From: Solanum dulcamara
Lineage: Eukaryota > Streptophyta > Magnoliopsida > Solanales > Solanaceae
NCBI RefSeq assembly: GCF_947179165.1
Contig: NC_077243.1
Coordinates: forward strand, 55,327,001-55,391,000
Direction of reading: 5' to 3'
Length of the DNA stretch: 64,000 nt
The notes under the pieces are model-generated. The model was not told the DNA's origin. It did not search any database and was given only the letters and a program-made list of their open reading frames with translations. Shown piece by piece: positions 10,546-21,243 of the stretch; within the stretch, counting starts at the first letter, position 1; every line of letters starts with the position of its first letter. Made by a program: the position numbers and the translations under genes.

Positions 10546-12063
10546 GTGAAGGGTAAGTTTATTTCTTGTCTTAAGGCCCGAAAGTTAATTTCCAAGGGTT
10601 GCATTTACCACATTATGAGGGTTAGGTATGTCGACTCCAAAATTCCTTTCATTGAGTCGGTTTCCGTAGTTAATGAGTTTCCTAATGTCTTTCCAGATGA
10701 CCTTCCCGGTATCCCTCCTGAAAGGGCAGTTGACTTTGGTATCAATCTTCTCTTTGATATCCATCCTATCTCTATTCCTCCTTACTGAATGGACCTAGAG
10801 GAATTAAAGGAGTTAAAGGAACAATTTAAGGACTTGTTATAAAAAGGGTTCATAAGGCCAAGCATATCACGATGGGGTGCTCCTGTATTGTTTGTGAAGA
10901 AGAAGGATGGGTCGCTTCAGATGTGCATATATTACCATCAATTGAACAAGGTGACTATTAAGACCAAGTACCCAATTCCTAGGATAGATGATTTCTTTAA
11001 TCTATTGCAAGGGGAAAGTCATTTCTCCAAGATCAATCTTCAGTCCGTCTATCACCAACTAAGGGTGTGGGAGTGTGACATTCCCAAGACGACATTCCAA
11101 ACTAGGTACGGTCACTTTGAGTTTGTAGTGATAGCTTTTGGGTTGAAGAATGCATTGGTGGTGTTCATGGACCTAATGAATAAGGTGTTTAAATCCTACC
11201 TTAATACTTTTGTTGTGGTCTTCATTGATGACATTTTGATATACGCTCGGAGTGAGGAAGAACATAAGAATCACTTGAGTGTTTTGCTTCAAACATTGAG
11301 AGGTAGGCAATTATTTGCAAAATTTAGAAAGTGCGAATTTTGATTGAAAGAGGTGGCATTTCTTGGTCACATAGTGTCCGATGATGGGATCAATGTTGAT
11401 CCTAAGAAAATGGCAGTTGTTAAGAGTTGGCCTAGACCATTGTCTCATTCGGAAATTAGGAGCTTTTTGGGTTTAGCCGTGTATTATCGAAGGTTCATTG
11501 AAGAATTTTCTTCCATCTCATCTCCTATGATAAAATTGACCCAAAATAAGGTAAAATTCACTTGAACGGATGATTGTGAAAAGATTTTCCAAACTCTAAA
11601 AGATTAACTTACCTCTGCTTCTATTTTGGCCATACTGAAAGTATTAGAAGGGTTTATGGTTTATTTTGATTCTTCAAAGATTGATTTGGGTTTTGTCTTG
11701 ATGCAAAATTGCAAGGCTATAGCCTATGCCTCTAGGCAATTGAAAGTGCACGAGCTTAACTACCCTAACCATGATCTTAAGTTGTCGGCCATTGTTTTTG
11801 CTTTAAAGATTTGGTTGTATTACCTCTATGGGGTACATGTATATGTGTTTACCAACCATAAAAGTCTCTAATATATGTTCGCCCAAAAGGACGCTAATCT
11901 AAGGCAAAGAAAATGGCTAGAACTCCTCAAGTACTATGACATGAGTTTGCATTATCATATGGGTAAAGCCAATGTGGTTGCCGATGCACTTAGTAGAGTG
12001 TCTATGGTGAGTGTGGCCCATGTTCATGAAGGGAAGAGAAAGTTGGTAAAAGAGGTTTACTAG
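10546..12063 (+). pseudogene. pol: B1 reverse transcriptase and RNase H remnant
   Basis: One reading frame spans about 1.5 kb, interrupted only by stops at 10786, 10840, 11341, 11563, 11605, 11869 and 12061. RT motifs: [43 protein letters not shown], and the active site FIDD at 11221-11232. RNase H and connection follow: [30 protein letters not shown] (first Asp kept), [31 protein letters not shown] (FTDHKS expected, Asp lost) and ANVVADALSR. Several stops sit at codons that are Trp, Arg or Gln in siblings. Confidence 0.9.
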
Positions 12064-13440
12064 TTGGCTAGATTAGGGATGAAGTTGAGTGGTATCAATA
12101 ATGGTTGTGTGGCTATTATAATGGGTCCGAATCATCTTTGGTGGTGGATGTCAAGTCAAAACAAGACCTTGACCCGATATTTGTGGAGTTAAAAAGGTTG
12201 GTGAAGGAGAAAAAATTAGAGGTCTTTTCACTTGGGGAGATGGGGTACTATACTATCATGGTTGGTTATGTGTTTTGGATATGGATGGCCTAAGGAGTTT
12301 GATTTTAAAGGAGGCTCATAATTCTTCATACTCTATTCATCCTGGTTCGACCAAAATATACAGAGACTTGAAAGAGCATTATTGGTGGGGTGGCATAAAA
12401 AGGACATAGCAAGGTTCGTGTCCAAATATCTGAAATGCCAACAAGTGAAGGCCGAACATCAAAGGTCTGGTGGCCTAGCACAAGATATTGAAATACCTAC
12501 TTGGAAGTGGAAATATGTGAATATGGATTTTGTAGTGGGTTTGCCTCATACTCAAAAACGTCATGATTCGATTTGGGTAAATATTGATAGAATGACTAAG
12601 TCGGCTCACTTCCTACCAGTCAAGACCTCTTATAGTGCCGAAGATTATGCTAAGTTGCATATTTAGGAGTTGGTATAGTTTCATGGTGTGCCATTGTAAG
12701 CTATTTCGGATCATGGTACCTAATTCACTTCACACTTTTGGAAATCATTTCAAAGGAGTCTTGGTACTAAGGTAAATTTAAGCACCTCATTCCACCCTCA
12801 AACTGATAGGAAAGCCAAAAGGAAAATTCAAATGCTATAGGATATGTTAAGCACTTTGTGTTAGAGTTCAAAGGGAGTTGGGATGATTATCTATCGCTCA
12901 TAGAGTTTGCATATAATAATAGCTACCACTCAAGTATTGAGATGGCGCCTTTTGAGTCTTTGTATGGAAGCTGGTGTAGGTCTTCTTAGGCCATGATTTG
13001 CTGTTTGATGCTTTAGAGAAGGTGAGAGTCATTAGAGAAAGGTTGAAGATGGCTCAAAGTCATCAAAAGTCCTATTCTGACACTAAGAGAAGGGATCTTG
13101 AGTTTAATTTGGATAATTGGGTGTACTAGAAGATTTCACCCATGAAGGGTGTAGTTCGGTTTGGTAAGAAGGGAAAATGGACCCTAAGTATGTAGGGCCT
13201 TATAGAATCTTGTAGTGTGTTGGCAAGGTTGCTTATGAGTTGGAATTGCCTTCGGAAATGACCATGGTTCATCCGGTGTTCCATGTGTCTATGTTGAGAA
13301 AATATGTGGGTGATCCTAGTTCCATTGTCCCATTAGAAGTACTGGATGTTGAAGAACATTTGACATATGAAGAGGTTCCGGTTGAAATTTTGGACTAGCA
13401 AGTCAAGGGATTGAGGAAAAACGAAGTTGTGCCATGTTCT
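12064..13440 (+). pseudogene. pol: B1 integrase with chromodomain-like tail, broken
   Basis: A frameshift near 12095 and a return near 12290 split the N-terminus. The HHCC zinc site is damaged (KYLKC for CxxC). The first catalytic Asp is kept (NMDFVVGLPH, 12523-12550). Later the second Asp (SDHGT) and the FHPQTD motif are visible, but the catalytic Glu region reads KAKRKIQ, a Glu-to-Lys change. Stops and shifts continue to the GPY-type region (SPMKGVVRFGKKGKW, about 13135-13180) and tail (LTYEEVPVEILD, about 13360-13395). The chromodomain proper is truncated after LRKNEV. Confidence 0.8.
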
Positions 13441-13459
13441 TTTCTATTCAAATAATTCT

Positions 13460-13492
13460 CATTCGAGGACGAATGTTCCCATGGGGAGATAT
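13460..13492 (+). promoter_or_regulatory. B1 pre-PPT hairpin and polypurine tract
   Basis: CATTCG-AGGA-CGAATG (13460-13475) forms a 6-bp stem. It is followed by the degraded polypurine tract ATGGGGAGAT immediately before the 3' LTR. The polypurine tract primes plus-strand synthesis. The same hairpin motif precedes the PPT of family-A element A2. Confidence 0.75.
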
Positions 13493-15479
13493 TGTAAAAC
13501 CCCAGAAATTTGAAAAGTCCTAAAATAAGAAAAAAGGAATGTAAATACAAAACAACCACCAGGCATCGACCACGGAAGTCCATCACGGGTCGTTGTACAC
13601 CACATGCCTAATGGTGAGAAACTATGGTGGTGGCTCAGAAGCTGATATTTGTAGGGAAGGGACATGATGAGGGACCATGGACCATGGTAATCACCACGGG
13701 CCGTGAAGCCCTCCGTTAGTGACGACTCCCCATGACCCTCGAGAAACTTCCTAAGGCAAGGACCACATACGACCACCACTAGTCGTGGAGCCCTTCATAG
13801 ACTATGGTGTTTCTTCGTGGTGGTCACTGTATAGGCCTCCTAAAGGAACTGCACCACGTCCATATTTCACGGGCCATGATGCCCTTAATGGATCGTGAAG
13901 GTCCTCCATGAAGAAAGTTTGGGTTTTATCTCAAGGCATCTTCAAGTCTCCATTTCTTCTCAAGCTTTCATTAGGGATTTGTTTCCCCAAGGTATGTGGG
14001 TTTCATCCCTGGTTTCTTCCACCCATGGAGCCCAAATGTTTTCTCAACTTAGTATTTCAATATTAAATGATGAAATCTTATGGGTTTTAATATGATAATT
14101 CCAAATGCATATATTATTGTCTATTTGTAGTTTATTTACCTATATTGATGTATATTGACTCTTAATTTCATGAAATGAATGATTTATCAAGGTTCTTATA
14201 TAAAGGCATGAAAGTAGCTTTAAAGTATAATGGTGGGTCATTTTAAAATGCTTTAATTAATGCATTTCCATCACTCGCATGCATGCTAGCATTGTTTTAA
14301 ATATATTTGAAAGTTGAATGAAATGAACTCACCTAGTTTTATGATTTTGAAATGACGTTGAATTGAAAGCTTTTACTCAAAATAAAGGTTTTATGAAAGT
14401 AAATATTATATTTTAAAGGGAATCATATGAATTGAAAGAATGATTGAATGATGAGGAAAGGGCTTCTTAGCCCAAGAATAGATTCTATATGAAAGGACAA
14501 TTCTCGCATAGTTGGATCAAATAAAAGGTTTTAATGAGCTATTCTTTCGAATGATGATTTGATGTCTAAATATATATGAATTCTTATATTCCTAAGATAT
14601 TTAAATATTATTCTATGGGATTGACCTAGCACCGAATGTAGCATGTAGATGGGGACTCGACCTAAGGGGTCCTTAAGTAAAGTTTCATGTTGCATAGGAG
14701 CCCTTGTAGGCTATTTAGGATAGTGGATCCACAAATAGCCCAAAAAAGTTAAAGTTTAAAAAATCATTAAAGTTGACGAAGTTCCCCAGCAAGTAGTCTC
14801 GATGTGCCAACGTAGGGGGTTATGTTGGATTCCATGTAATAGCTCGCATGGTCTTAAATTTTGGTTATGGTCATCATCCCACAATATGAATGTTTTAAGT
14901 TTACATATGATGATTTCTCATGCATGCATTCACTTCTTCGATTTTCTTATAAATGTCTTAATGTTCTTTATTATATTGCATGCTCACATACTTAATAGAT
15001 TAAAAGTACTAACGCATACAATTTGCCTACATGATATCACTATTTAGGGACCGGGATTGCTCTACACTCTCCTCCCCATGGATAAGTTTGATTGTTGAAG
15101 GCTACCACCACTTTGGTGAGTTCCCATATTTTGGGAAAACAATTCTCATCCTTTTCTAGCTTATGTCGTGTATAGACTATTGGGATACTTTTTGATATAT
15201 TTGAATTTTATCTTGAGGTTGAGCTAGGGACATATCTTAGCCCCCGCTAAGTCTAACGTAATAGCAGTATTGTTGAACGAATAGACTATATTGTTATAGT
15301 TGTTTATCCTTATGCTATCTTGTCTTTCCCTTTGTCCCATTAACACTTTTTTACTTTTGATACTTCGTTAAATGTCATTACCTATGAAAATCTATACTAA
15401 TGCTAAGAGGCTTGGGTGAGTTACTTTCGGGTGTCTCATTCGCCGTGTCACGTCTAGGCCTTAGGTTTGGTTCGTGACA
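13493..15479 (+). repeat. B1 3' LTR (1987 bp)
   Basis: Runs from TGTAAAACCCC to TTCGTGACA. The U3 part (about 13555-13900) is comparatively GC-rich and carries repeated CACGG/CCGTG words. A donor-like CCAAG|GTATGT lies at 13989-13997. The conserved GTGGATCCAC palindrome is at about 14723, and a decayed hairpin copy at 15026-15048. It ends abutting RT-coding DNA of B0. No open frame in it looks genuine. Confidence 0.9.
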
Positions 15480-16420
15480 GGTTCTCATTAACTCCAAGTA
15501 ATAGAATGTGACATTCTGAAGATGGATTTTTGAACTCAGCATGGTCATTTTGAATTCTTGTTATGTCTTTTGGACTAATAAATGCTCATGCCACTTTTAT
15601 TGATTTGATGAACATGGTGTTCAAGTAGTATTTACATATGTTCGTAATTATGTTCATTGATGATATTTTGGTTTATTATCAAAGTGAAGAAGAGCATATC
15701 ATTCATTTGAGGATTGCAAGTCCTTAAGGACCATCAATTATTCGCTAAGTTTAGCAAATGTGAGTTTAGATTGAGGTCAGTTCAATAGCTTGGCAATATT
15801 TTCTTCGGTGAAGGTATTATGATTGATCCTAAGAAGACCCAAGCGGTTATGAATTAGCCTACACCTTTGTCTCCTTCTAATATTTGGAGTTTTGTGGTCT
15901 TAACTAGTTATTATAGATGGTTTGTGGGAGGTTTCTCTTCATTGCATCTTCATTGACTACTTTGACCCAAAAGAAGGTGAAATTCCAATGGTCCTAGACA
16001 TGTGAGGAAAGTTTTTAAGAATTGAAAGATAGGCTTACCTCCACTCCGGTGTTGAATTTACTGAAAGGTTCCGATGGGTTTGTTATTTATCATGATGCTT
16101 CAAGGGTTGGACTTGATTGTGTGTTGCTTCAACATACTAAAGTGATAGCCTATGCTTCCAAGCAATTAAATATGCATAAATAAAACTATCTGACTCATGA
16201 TTTGCAGTTAGCAGTGGTCATGTTTGCCTTAAAGATTTGGAGGAACTATCTTTATGGTGTCCATGTTAATATGTTCACTGACCATAAGAGTTTGAAATAT
16301 GTGTTCAACCAAAATTAATTAAATCTTCGACAAAGAAGGTAGCTTGAGTGGTTAAAGAACTAAGACATGAGTGTGTTGTACTATCTAAGTAAAGAAAATG
16401 TGATTGCCATGCTCTTAGTA
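15480..16420 (+). pseudogene. pol: B0 RT (C-terminal half) and RNase H remnant
   Basis: RT pieces are scattered over frames: GHFEFL near 15545, then FIDDILVY (FIDD at 15653-15664) followed by SEEEH. RNase H landmarks: a Tyr-His-Asp-Ala version of the YCDAS motif near 16085, [10 protein letters not shown] near 16142-16172, [17 protein letters not shown] near 16190-16240 and [15 protein letters not shown] near 16271-16315. Many stops and small indels are present. Confidence 0.8.
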
Positions 16421-16422
16421 TA

Positions 16423-17500
16423 TTGTCTATGAATAGTGTTGCTCATGTTGAGGATGCAAAGGAGTTAATTTGTGATGTTTATAGATTAGCCCATTTGGGT
16501 GTTTGTTTGGTTGATTTCGAGGATGGTGGTGTTGTTGTTCAAAATGGTCTAATTCATCTCTTGAGGTGGATGTTAAGGAAAAGCAAGATAATAATCGTAC
16601 TTTGATTGAGTTGAAGAATGCAGTTTCTGAAAAATCCATTGAGGCTTTCTCCCAAGGAGAAGATGGGATATTGAGATATCATGGCTGATTGTGTGTTCCC
16701 GATATTGATTATTTGAGAGAAATAATTTAGTTTGAAGCTCATAGTTTATGGTATTCCATTCACCCGTGATCTATCAAGATGTATCATAATTTGAGAGAAA
16801 TATATTAGTGGAATGGCATGAAAAACGAAATAGCGAATTTTGTGGTTAAATGTCCTAATTATCAACAAGTTAAAGTTGAGCATCAATAACTAAGAGGTTT
16901 AGCTCAAGATATTGAGATTCCTACTTGGAAGATGGAAGATGTGAACATGGACTTCATTACAGGTTTGCCTCGTACTCGTATGCAACATGATTCTCTTTGG
17001 GTGGTTGTTGACCGAATGACTAAGATGGCATATTTCATTCCAATTCTGTTGAGTACAATGCTAGACTTTATATTTGTGAATTGGTTAAGCTTCAGGATAT
17101 TCCATTGTCTATCATTTATAATTAAGGTCCGCAATGTACATCTTAGTTTTGGAGGTCTTGGTACTAAAGTTAAGCTAAGTACTGCTTTTCACCCTCAAAT
17201 CGATGGTTAAGCCGAAAGAATAATTCAAACCTTGGAAGATATGTTGAGAGCATGTGCTATTGACTTCAAAGGAAATTGGGATGGCCACTTACTATTGATC
17301 AAGTTTGCTTACAATAATAGCTACCATTCTAGTATCCAAATGGCTCATTTTAGAACATTTTATGGTAAGAGATGTAGGTCTCATATTTGGTGGTTTGATA
17401 TTGGTGAGGTCATTTTGATAGGACCAGAATTGGTATTTCAAGTTAGGAGAATTTTAAACTCATCAGTGTGAGATTGAAGACTGCACAAAGTTAGTAAAAG
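16423..17500 (+). pseudogene. pol: B0 integrase remnant
   Basis: Linker peptide NSVAHVEDAKELICDVYRLAHLGV is followed by the zinc-binding region (CPNYQQVKVEHQ, one Cys lost, about 16850-16890). The core reads NMDFITGLPRTRMQHDSLWVVVDRMTK (catalytic Asp, about 16945-17025), then LGTKVKLSTAFHPQ, a stop in place of Gln at 17208, and AERIIQTLEDMLRAC with the catalytic Glu kept. The region of the second catalytic Asp (about 17120) is not recognisable. Confidence 0.85.
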
Positions 17501-17557
17501 TCCTATGCCGATATGAGGAGAATGGAACTTGAGTTTGAAGTTAATGATTAGTTTGTT

Positions 17558-17971
17558 TTGAAAATTTCACCCACGAAGGGTGTGATGCATTTTGGTACGA
17601 AAAAGAAGCGTAGTCCCCAATATATTGACCCTTATGGGATAGAGCAACTTGTTGGTAAGGTAGCCTATGAATTGGATTTACCTTTGGAATTAGCATCAGT
17701 ACATCTGGTGTCTCATATTTCTTTGTTGATGAAATGTGTTGGTAATCCTAAGAATATTATGCCTTTAGAGAGTATGGGTGTAAAGGAAAGTTTATCCTAT
17801 AAGGAGGTTTTAGTGGAGATTCTAGACCGGCAAGTGAGAAAGTTGAGAAATAAGGAAGTTGCATCCTCTAAAGTGCTATGGAGGAACCAAGAGGTTGAAG
17901 GTGCTATGTAGAAGGCCAAGGCCGATATGATGACATGTTATCCTTATCTCTTTCCCTCTATTTCAGCCTAA
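17558..17971 (+). pseudogene. pol: B0 integrase GPY/F and chromodomain-like tail
   Basis: The frame reads through KISPTKGVMHFGTKKK, KVAYELDLPLELASVHLVSHIS and ILDRQVRKLRNKEVASSKVLW. Near its end a Trp codon is TAG (17909-17911), next to a Thr-to-Met and a Glu-to-Lys change relative to B4, all C-to-T or G-to-A. After this the terminal YPYLFPSIS remains. The tail is the segment that in Del/Tekay chromoviruses resembles a chromodomain and is thought to guide integration. Confidence 0.8.
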
Positions 17972-18206
17972 GGTATCTAGCTTCCTCGTGATCTATCCCT
18001 TTGAATTCCTACATTTTAGCTCTTCCATGTATGTATATTCATAAAATTAATCTTTTAGACATGTTTTATGTTGGATTAGAAAATTTTATGGTTTATGCAT
18101 ATTAAAAGAATCATTACATGCATATTGGGTTGATAGTCCTCTTTCTGTATCCTTCCTATACTAGTTGAGTTCCATTAGAGAATGAATGTCCCCAAAGGGG
18201 AGAGAG
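17972..18206 (+). promoter_or_regulatory. B0 3' untranslated region and polypurine tract
   Basis: About 210 bases of AT-rich non-coding DNA, then a degraded pre-PPT motif (CATTAGAGAATGAATG, 18172-18187) and the PPT CCCCAAAGGGGAGAGAG directly before the LTR. Confidence 0.7.
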
Positions 18207-20151
18207 TGTAAGACCTTGGAAGTTCAAAGGATGGGAAAAAGTTTTAAAAAAAGACAACTCAGTTTGTCAAATGATTCGGAGAACCCCATAACAGGTTTGG
18301 TGAGCTAAAGGGTGACAGCTGAAAGTTACAAAAAAATTTGTTTTGACCAATTCCTATTCGATGATGGAAGGAAAAATCAGCAAACCACCGATCCAGTCAG
18401 CAATCTTGATGGGGACCACCTAATAGACCTAAAACTTTGACCTCAGGTATTGGCCAAGATAATGATGGAAGGTACAATTCGGTGAATCACATAATGGGTT
18501 CGGCGGACTTGGCCAACTTTGCTGAATTGACTAATTAGTTATTTTATCTAGGTTATTTCAGTTATTTCAAACCCAATTAAACCCCAAGCTCGTCAATTTG
18601 GACTATTTTTGGAGGACCTATAACTATCCAAACCCTTTGAATCCCCCTCATTCTCTTTGAAGCTATTACAATAAAAAATCTTCTTTCTAGAATTGTCTCC
18701 CAAGGTTATCTTCTTCCCCAAGTCAAGATAGGGTTTCAAGATTAAGTCCAAGCCTCCATTGCTAGAGCTTGTTGTAGGCTTTGATAATTAAGGTATATGG
18801 GAATTCATCCATAGAGTCTCAAGGTTTTCTTCAAGTTTGTCTTATCAATTCTTCTTCTAAGCATAAAGTTTCTATGGAATTGCATTGGATCTTCTTAAGT
18901 ATGATTTATCTTATAATTATTGATTAATTTACGCACACTTCATATCATATTTTTTGATTTTATGTTGAATTTCAATATCCTATGTCATATGCTATTTTCA
19001 AGTATATTTTTAAGGAATTATGATCATGAACGTCAAAGGATTTCAGTGAATGTTTTACGAATGATTATCAAGGATTATCAATAACTCATGAAAGATTATG
19101 AATGATGTTTTAAATATGTTTCAAGCAAGTATATATAGTGTGAAACATAATTCCCACACTAATGTTAAAAAGTGAAAGGTCATTCTCATCAACTCGTGGA
19201 TTATTATGAATCAATCATGTTAATGAGCTACTCTTATGATTGTTTTATAATGAGGATTGATATATGTTTTGTCTTTCCAAATGATGTTAATGGCTATGAC
19301 TTATGACTTCGATTGGGATAATTACTAAGCACCAAGAAGACTTTAAGGTGGGGTTCAGTCTGATAGCCAAAGTAGCTATCTAAAGGAATCCTAGTAGCAA
19401 TATTTAGTCCCTAACTACGTTGCCCACATATGTTTAGTTTTCCAATATGGCTTAGCTAGTGGATCCACAAATAGCTCAATATTAAATAAAGGTCCCATAA
19501 TGGAGTCTACCTTGGCAAGTATCCTATCCTACACAAAAAGGTATATGTGAAGGTGTATGTTTTCATGATGATGTTTTGATGCATTGACCATACGACTAAG
19601 AAGTTTAAATGTTTCCAAGGTTTTACTAATGTTTTAAGATATTGGTCATGCATTCCATGTTCATATTGCTTATGCCCTATGATTATTATTCATGCATACT
19701 TCTCATATACTTAGTATATTCCACGAACTAACGCATAATTTTGCCTACATCGTATCATAATGTAGGGGTCGATGATTACCGTACACCTCCTATTCATGAG
19801 TAAAGTTGAGGTTTCTTACTTCTATCGTGGTGAGTCCTCATGATTTAAGGATAAGACACTTTATTTTATTGCTTCTTATGACTTCGTCATTGCTTATATT
19901 GGATGAGCTAGGAGCTTGTCTTATGCCCCCATCTAGCTAGTAGAGGCATGTTGGATATCATGGAATCTATGTGGTCTATTCATTTCGAGTTTGAGATTAT
20001 TCTTGTTGAGACTTTATTCCTCTTCTATGTTTTAGTCTTATTCCTTTATTTACCTTTTAATGCTCATGAATGATATGCTAAGAGGCTTGGTTGGAGTCCT
20101 CTGGGATATAGATCATCATGTCACACCTAGGGTAAAGCTTGGGTCGTGACA
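18207..20151 (+). repeat. B0 3' LTR (1945 bp)
   Basis: TGTAAGACCTTGG to GGGTCGTGACA. Its U3 differs from the other B copies: in place of CACGG/CCGTG words it has two diverged copies of a TTCGGNGAA..CATAA..GGTTYGGYGGA phrase (about 18274-18304 and 18478-18511). It keeps the donor-like TTAAG|GTATAT (18790-18798), the GTGGATCCAC palindrome (about 19461) and a 7-bp version of the LTR hairpin (19744-19766). Confidence 0.9.
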
Positions 20152-20642
20152 AGGTAGAAGTTGGGAAGTTGGTGAACATTAAAGAGAATTCTACTAGACC
20201 ATCGATGGCGGGGCCATTTGTGTCATTAGTGAAAGAGTTGAGGGTGGTCCAAGATTTGGTAAAAAATCTACCTCAAGGGCTGAGTGAACCATCTGGGGAA
20301 CCTCACTTTTTTATCCTACAAAAAGCTTTCGATATTTACTTGAAAGACCAAAGAAAGCAAAAGATTCAATTTTCTAGTTTGGAAAAAGCTTACACCAACT
20401 TAGATAAGTCTCACGGTGAGTTTAGTTGGTCTCATGACAAGATTAAGAAGAGGGAGAAGAAAAGAGATAATTTTTCACCCAAATGTGGAAAGGGGTGAAA
20501 GGGTTGTGGAAGGTCTTGAGCAAAAGAGACACTCCCTTCATCATGATTGGATGAGAGTGCAGATGTACCAATGGAGCGGTCTGATGATGATGATGTTGAT
20601 GCTAACAACAGTGAGACTAGAGAGAGTGAGAACAGCAAGTGA
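20152..20642 (+). pseudogene. Unrecognised ORF remnant with coiled-coil and acidic tail
   Basis: Directly after the B0 LTR a frame of about 115 codons reads VEVGKLVNIKEN...LVKNLPQGLSEPSGEPHFFILQKAFDIYLKDQ, then a Lys/Glu-rich stretch with heptad-like spacing. The apparent start codon lies in the LTR and is not real. After 20498 another frame carries an acidic tail (RSDDDDVDANNSETRESENSK, stop at 20640-20642), so there is at least one indel. I do not recognise the protein; being flanked by repeats, it is probably transposon-derived. It could be a gag-like N-terminus or an extra ORF. Confidence 0.4.
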
Positions 20643-21001
20643 TGCACTCTATGGAGCCCTTCATATTATCTTTCAGATTTTCATGTTTGAATTGTAAGGA
20701 CACAATACCATTTTTAGTTGGGGTTGATCCTCTTAGGCTATTTTTGATTGATCTTTTTGTTTATGCATGGATGTGATATTTTGGATTTTGATTATTTGTG
20801 TGCCCTTGTCGGCTTTTGAAAATATTGATGGATTACTCTTTTATTACGTTCATTTTTTATTAGTGTTGATTTTTTTGATAGATTCTTTAGCTTCATTTTG
20901 ATAGGGTGTTATTAAAGTGGTGATGCCCAATGATAGATCGATTGATGACTTTCTTAAGGGAAAATCATGATTGTTGTGTGATTGTTCTTCTTGTGTTCAC
21001 A

Positions 21002-21167
21002 GTGAAGTCTGAGTAACTGTTGTGTTCCTTTGAGCAGGGGAAGTCTAAGTACCCGTAGCTAATATGAATTAGGGTTTTCCTAGGTGAAGTGTGAGTAGCC
21101 GGTAAATATTGCCCATAGTGAAGTCTAAGAAGCCGATTGTGCTGTCATGGTGAAGTTTATGTAACTG
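21002..21167 (+). repeat. Array of five 18-nt motifs (GTGAAGTCTRAGTARCCG)
   Basis: Copies start at 21002, 21038, 21084, 21118 and 21150, separated by 14-28 unrelated bases. Two copies differ from the consensus at one or two positions, the others at up to four. Function unknown. The flanks 20643-21001 and 21168-21243 hold nothing I can identify. Confidence 0.8.
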
Positions 21168-21243
21168 TGACATTGTTGACGTTTTTGATGCTCTTATATG
21201 AGATTGTGACTTATTTGTTACTAATAACATAGTCTTGTTGTCA

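Larger units (their letters stand above)
7325..15479 (+). mobile_element. B1: family-B Ty3/gypsy (Del/Tekay-like) element
   Basis: Order on the plus strand: partial 5' LTR (7325-8822), tRNA-iMet PBS, gag, protease, RT-RNase H, integrase, polypurine tract and 3' LTR (13493-15479). The missing part of its 5' LTR lies left of the window, pushed away by A1. It is itself inserted in the RT gene of B0: at 15480 the sequence continues RT-coding DNA. The pol frame is broken by many stops and several frameshifts, so it is inactive. Confidence 0.9.
15480..20151 (+). mobile_element. B0: 3' half of an older family-B element
   Basis: Starts abruptly inside RT (YHQL..CDI region) where B1 inserted, and runs through RNase H, integrase, chromodomain-like tail, PPT and 3' LTR. 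Its 5' half lies beyond the left edge. It is the outermost, hence oldest, layer of the left nest, and it is the most stop-ridden of the B copies in RT. Confidence 0.9.

Noticed and set aside
20139..20151. Start codon of the 119-codon frame at 20139
   Set aside because: The Met lies in the last bases of the B0 LTR, so it cannot be the original start of the following protein.
21002..21167. Spaced 18-nt motifs as a CRISPR array
   Set aside because: Repeats are short and imperfect, spacers vary from 14 to 28 bases, and the setting is eukaryotic.
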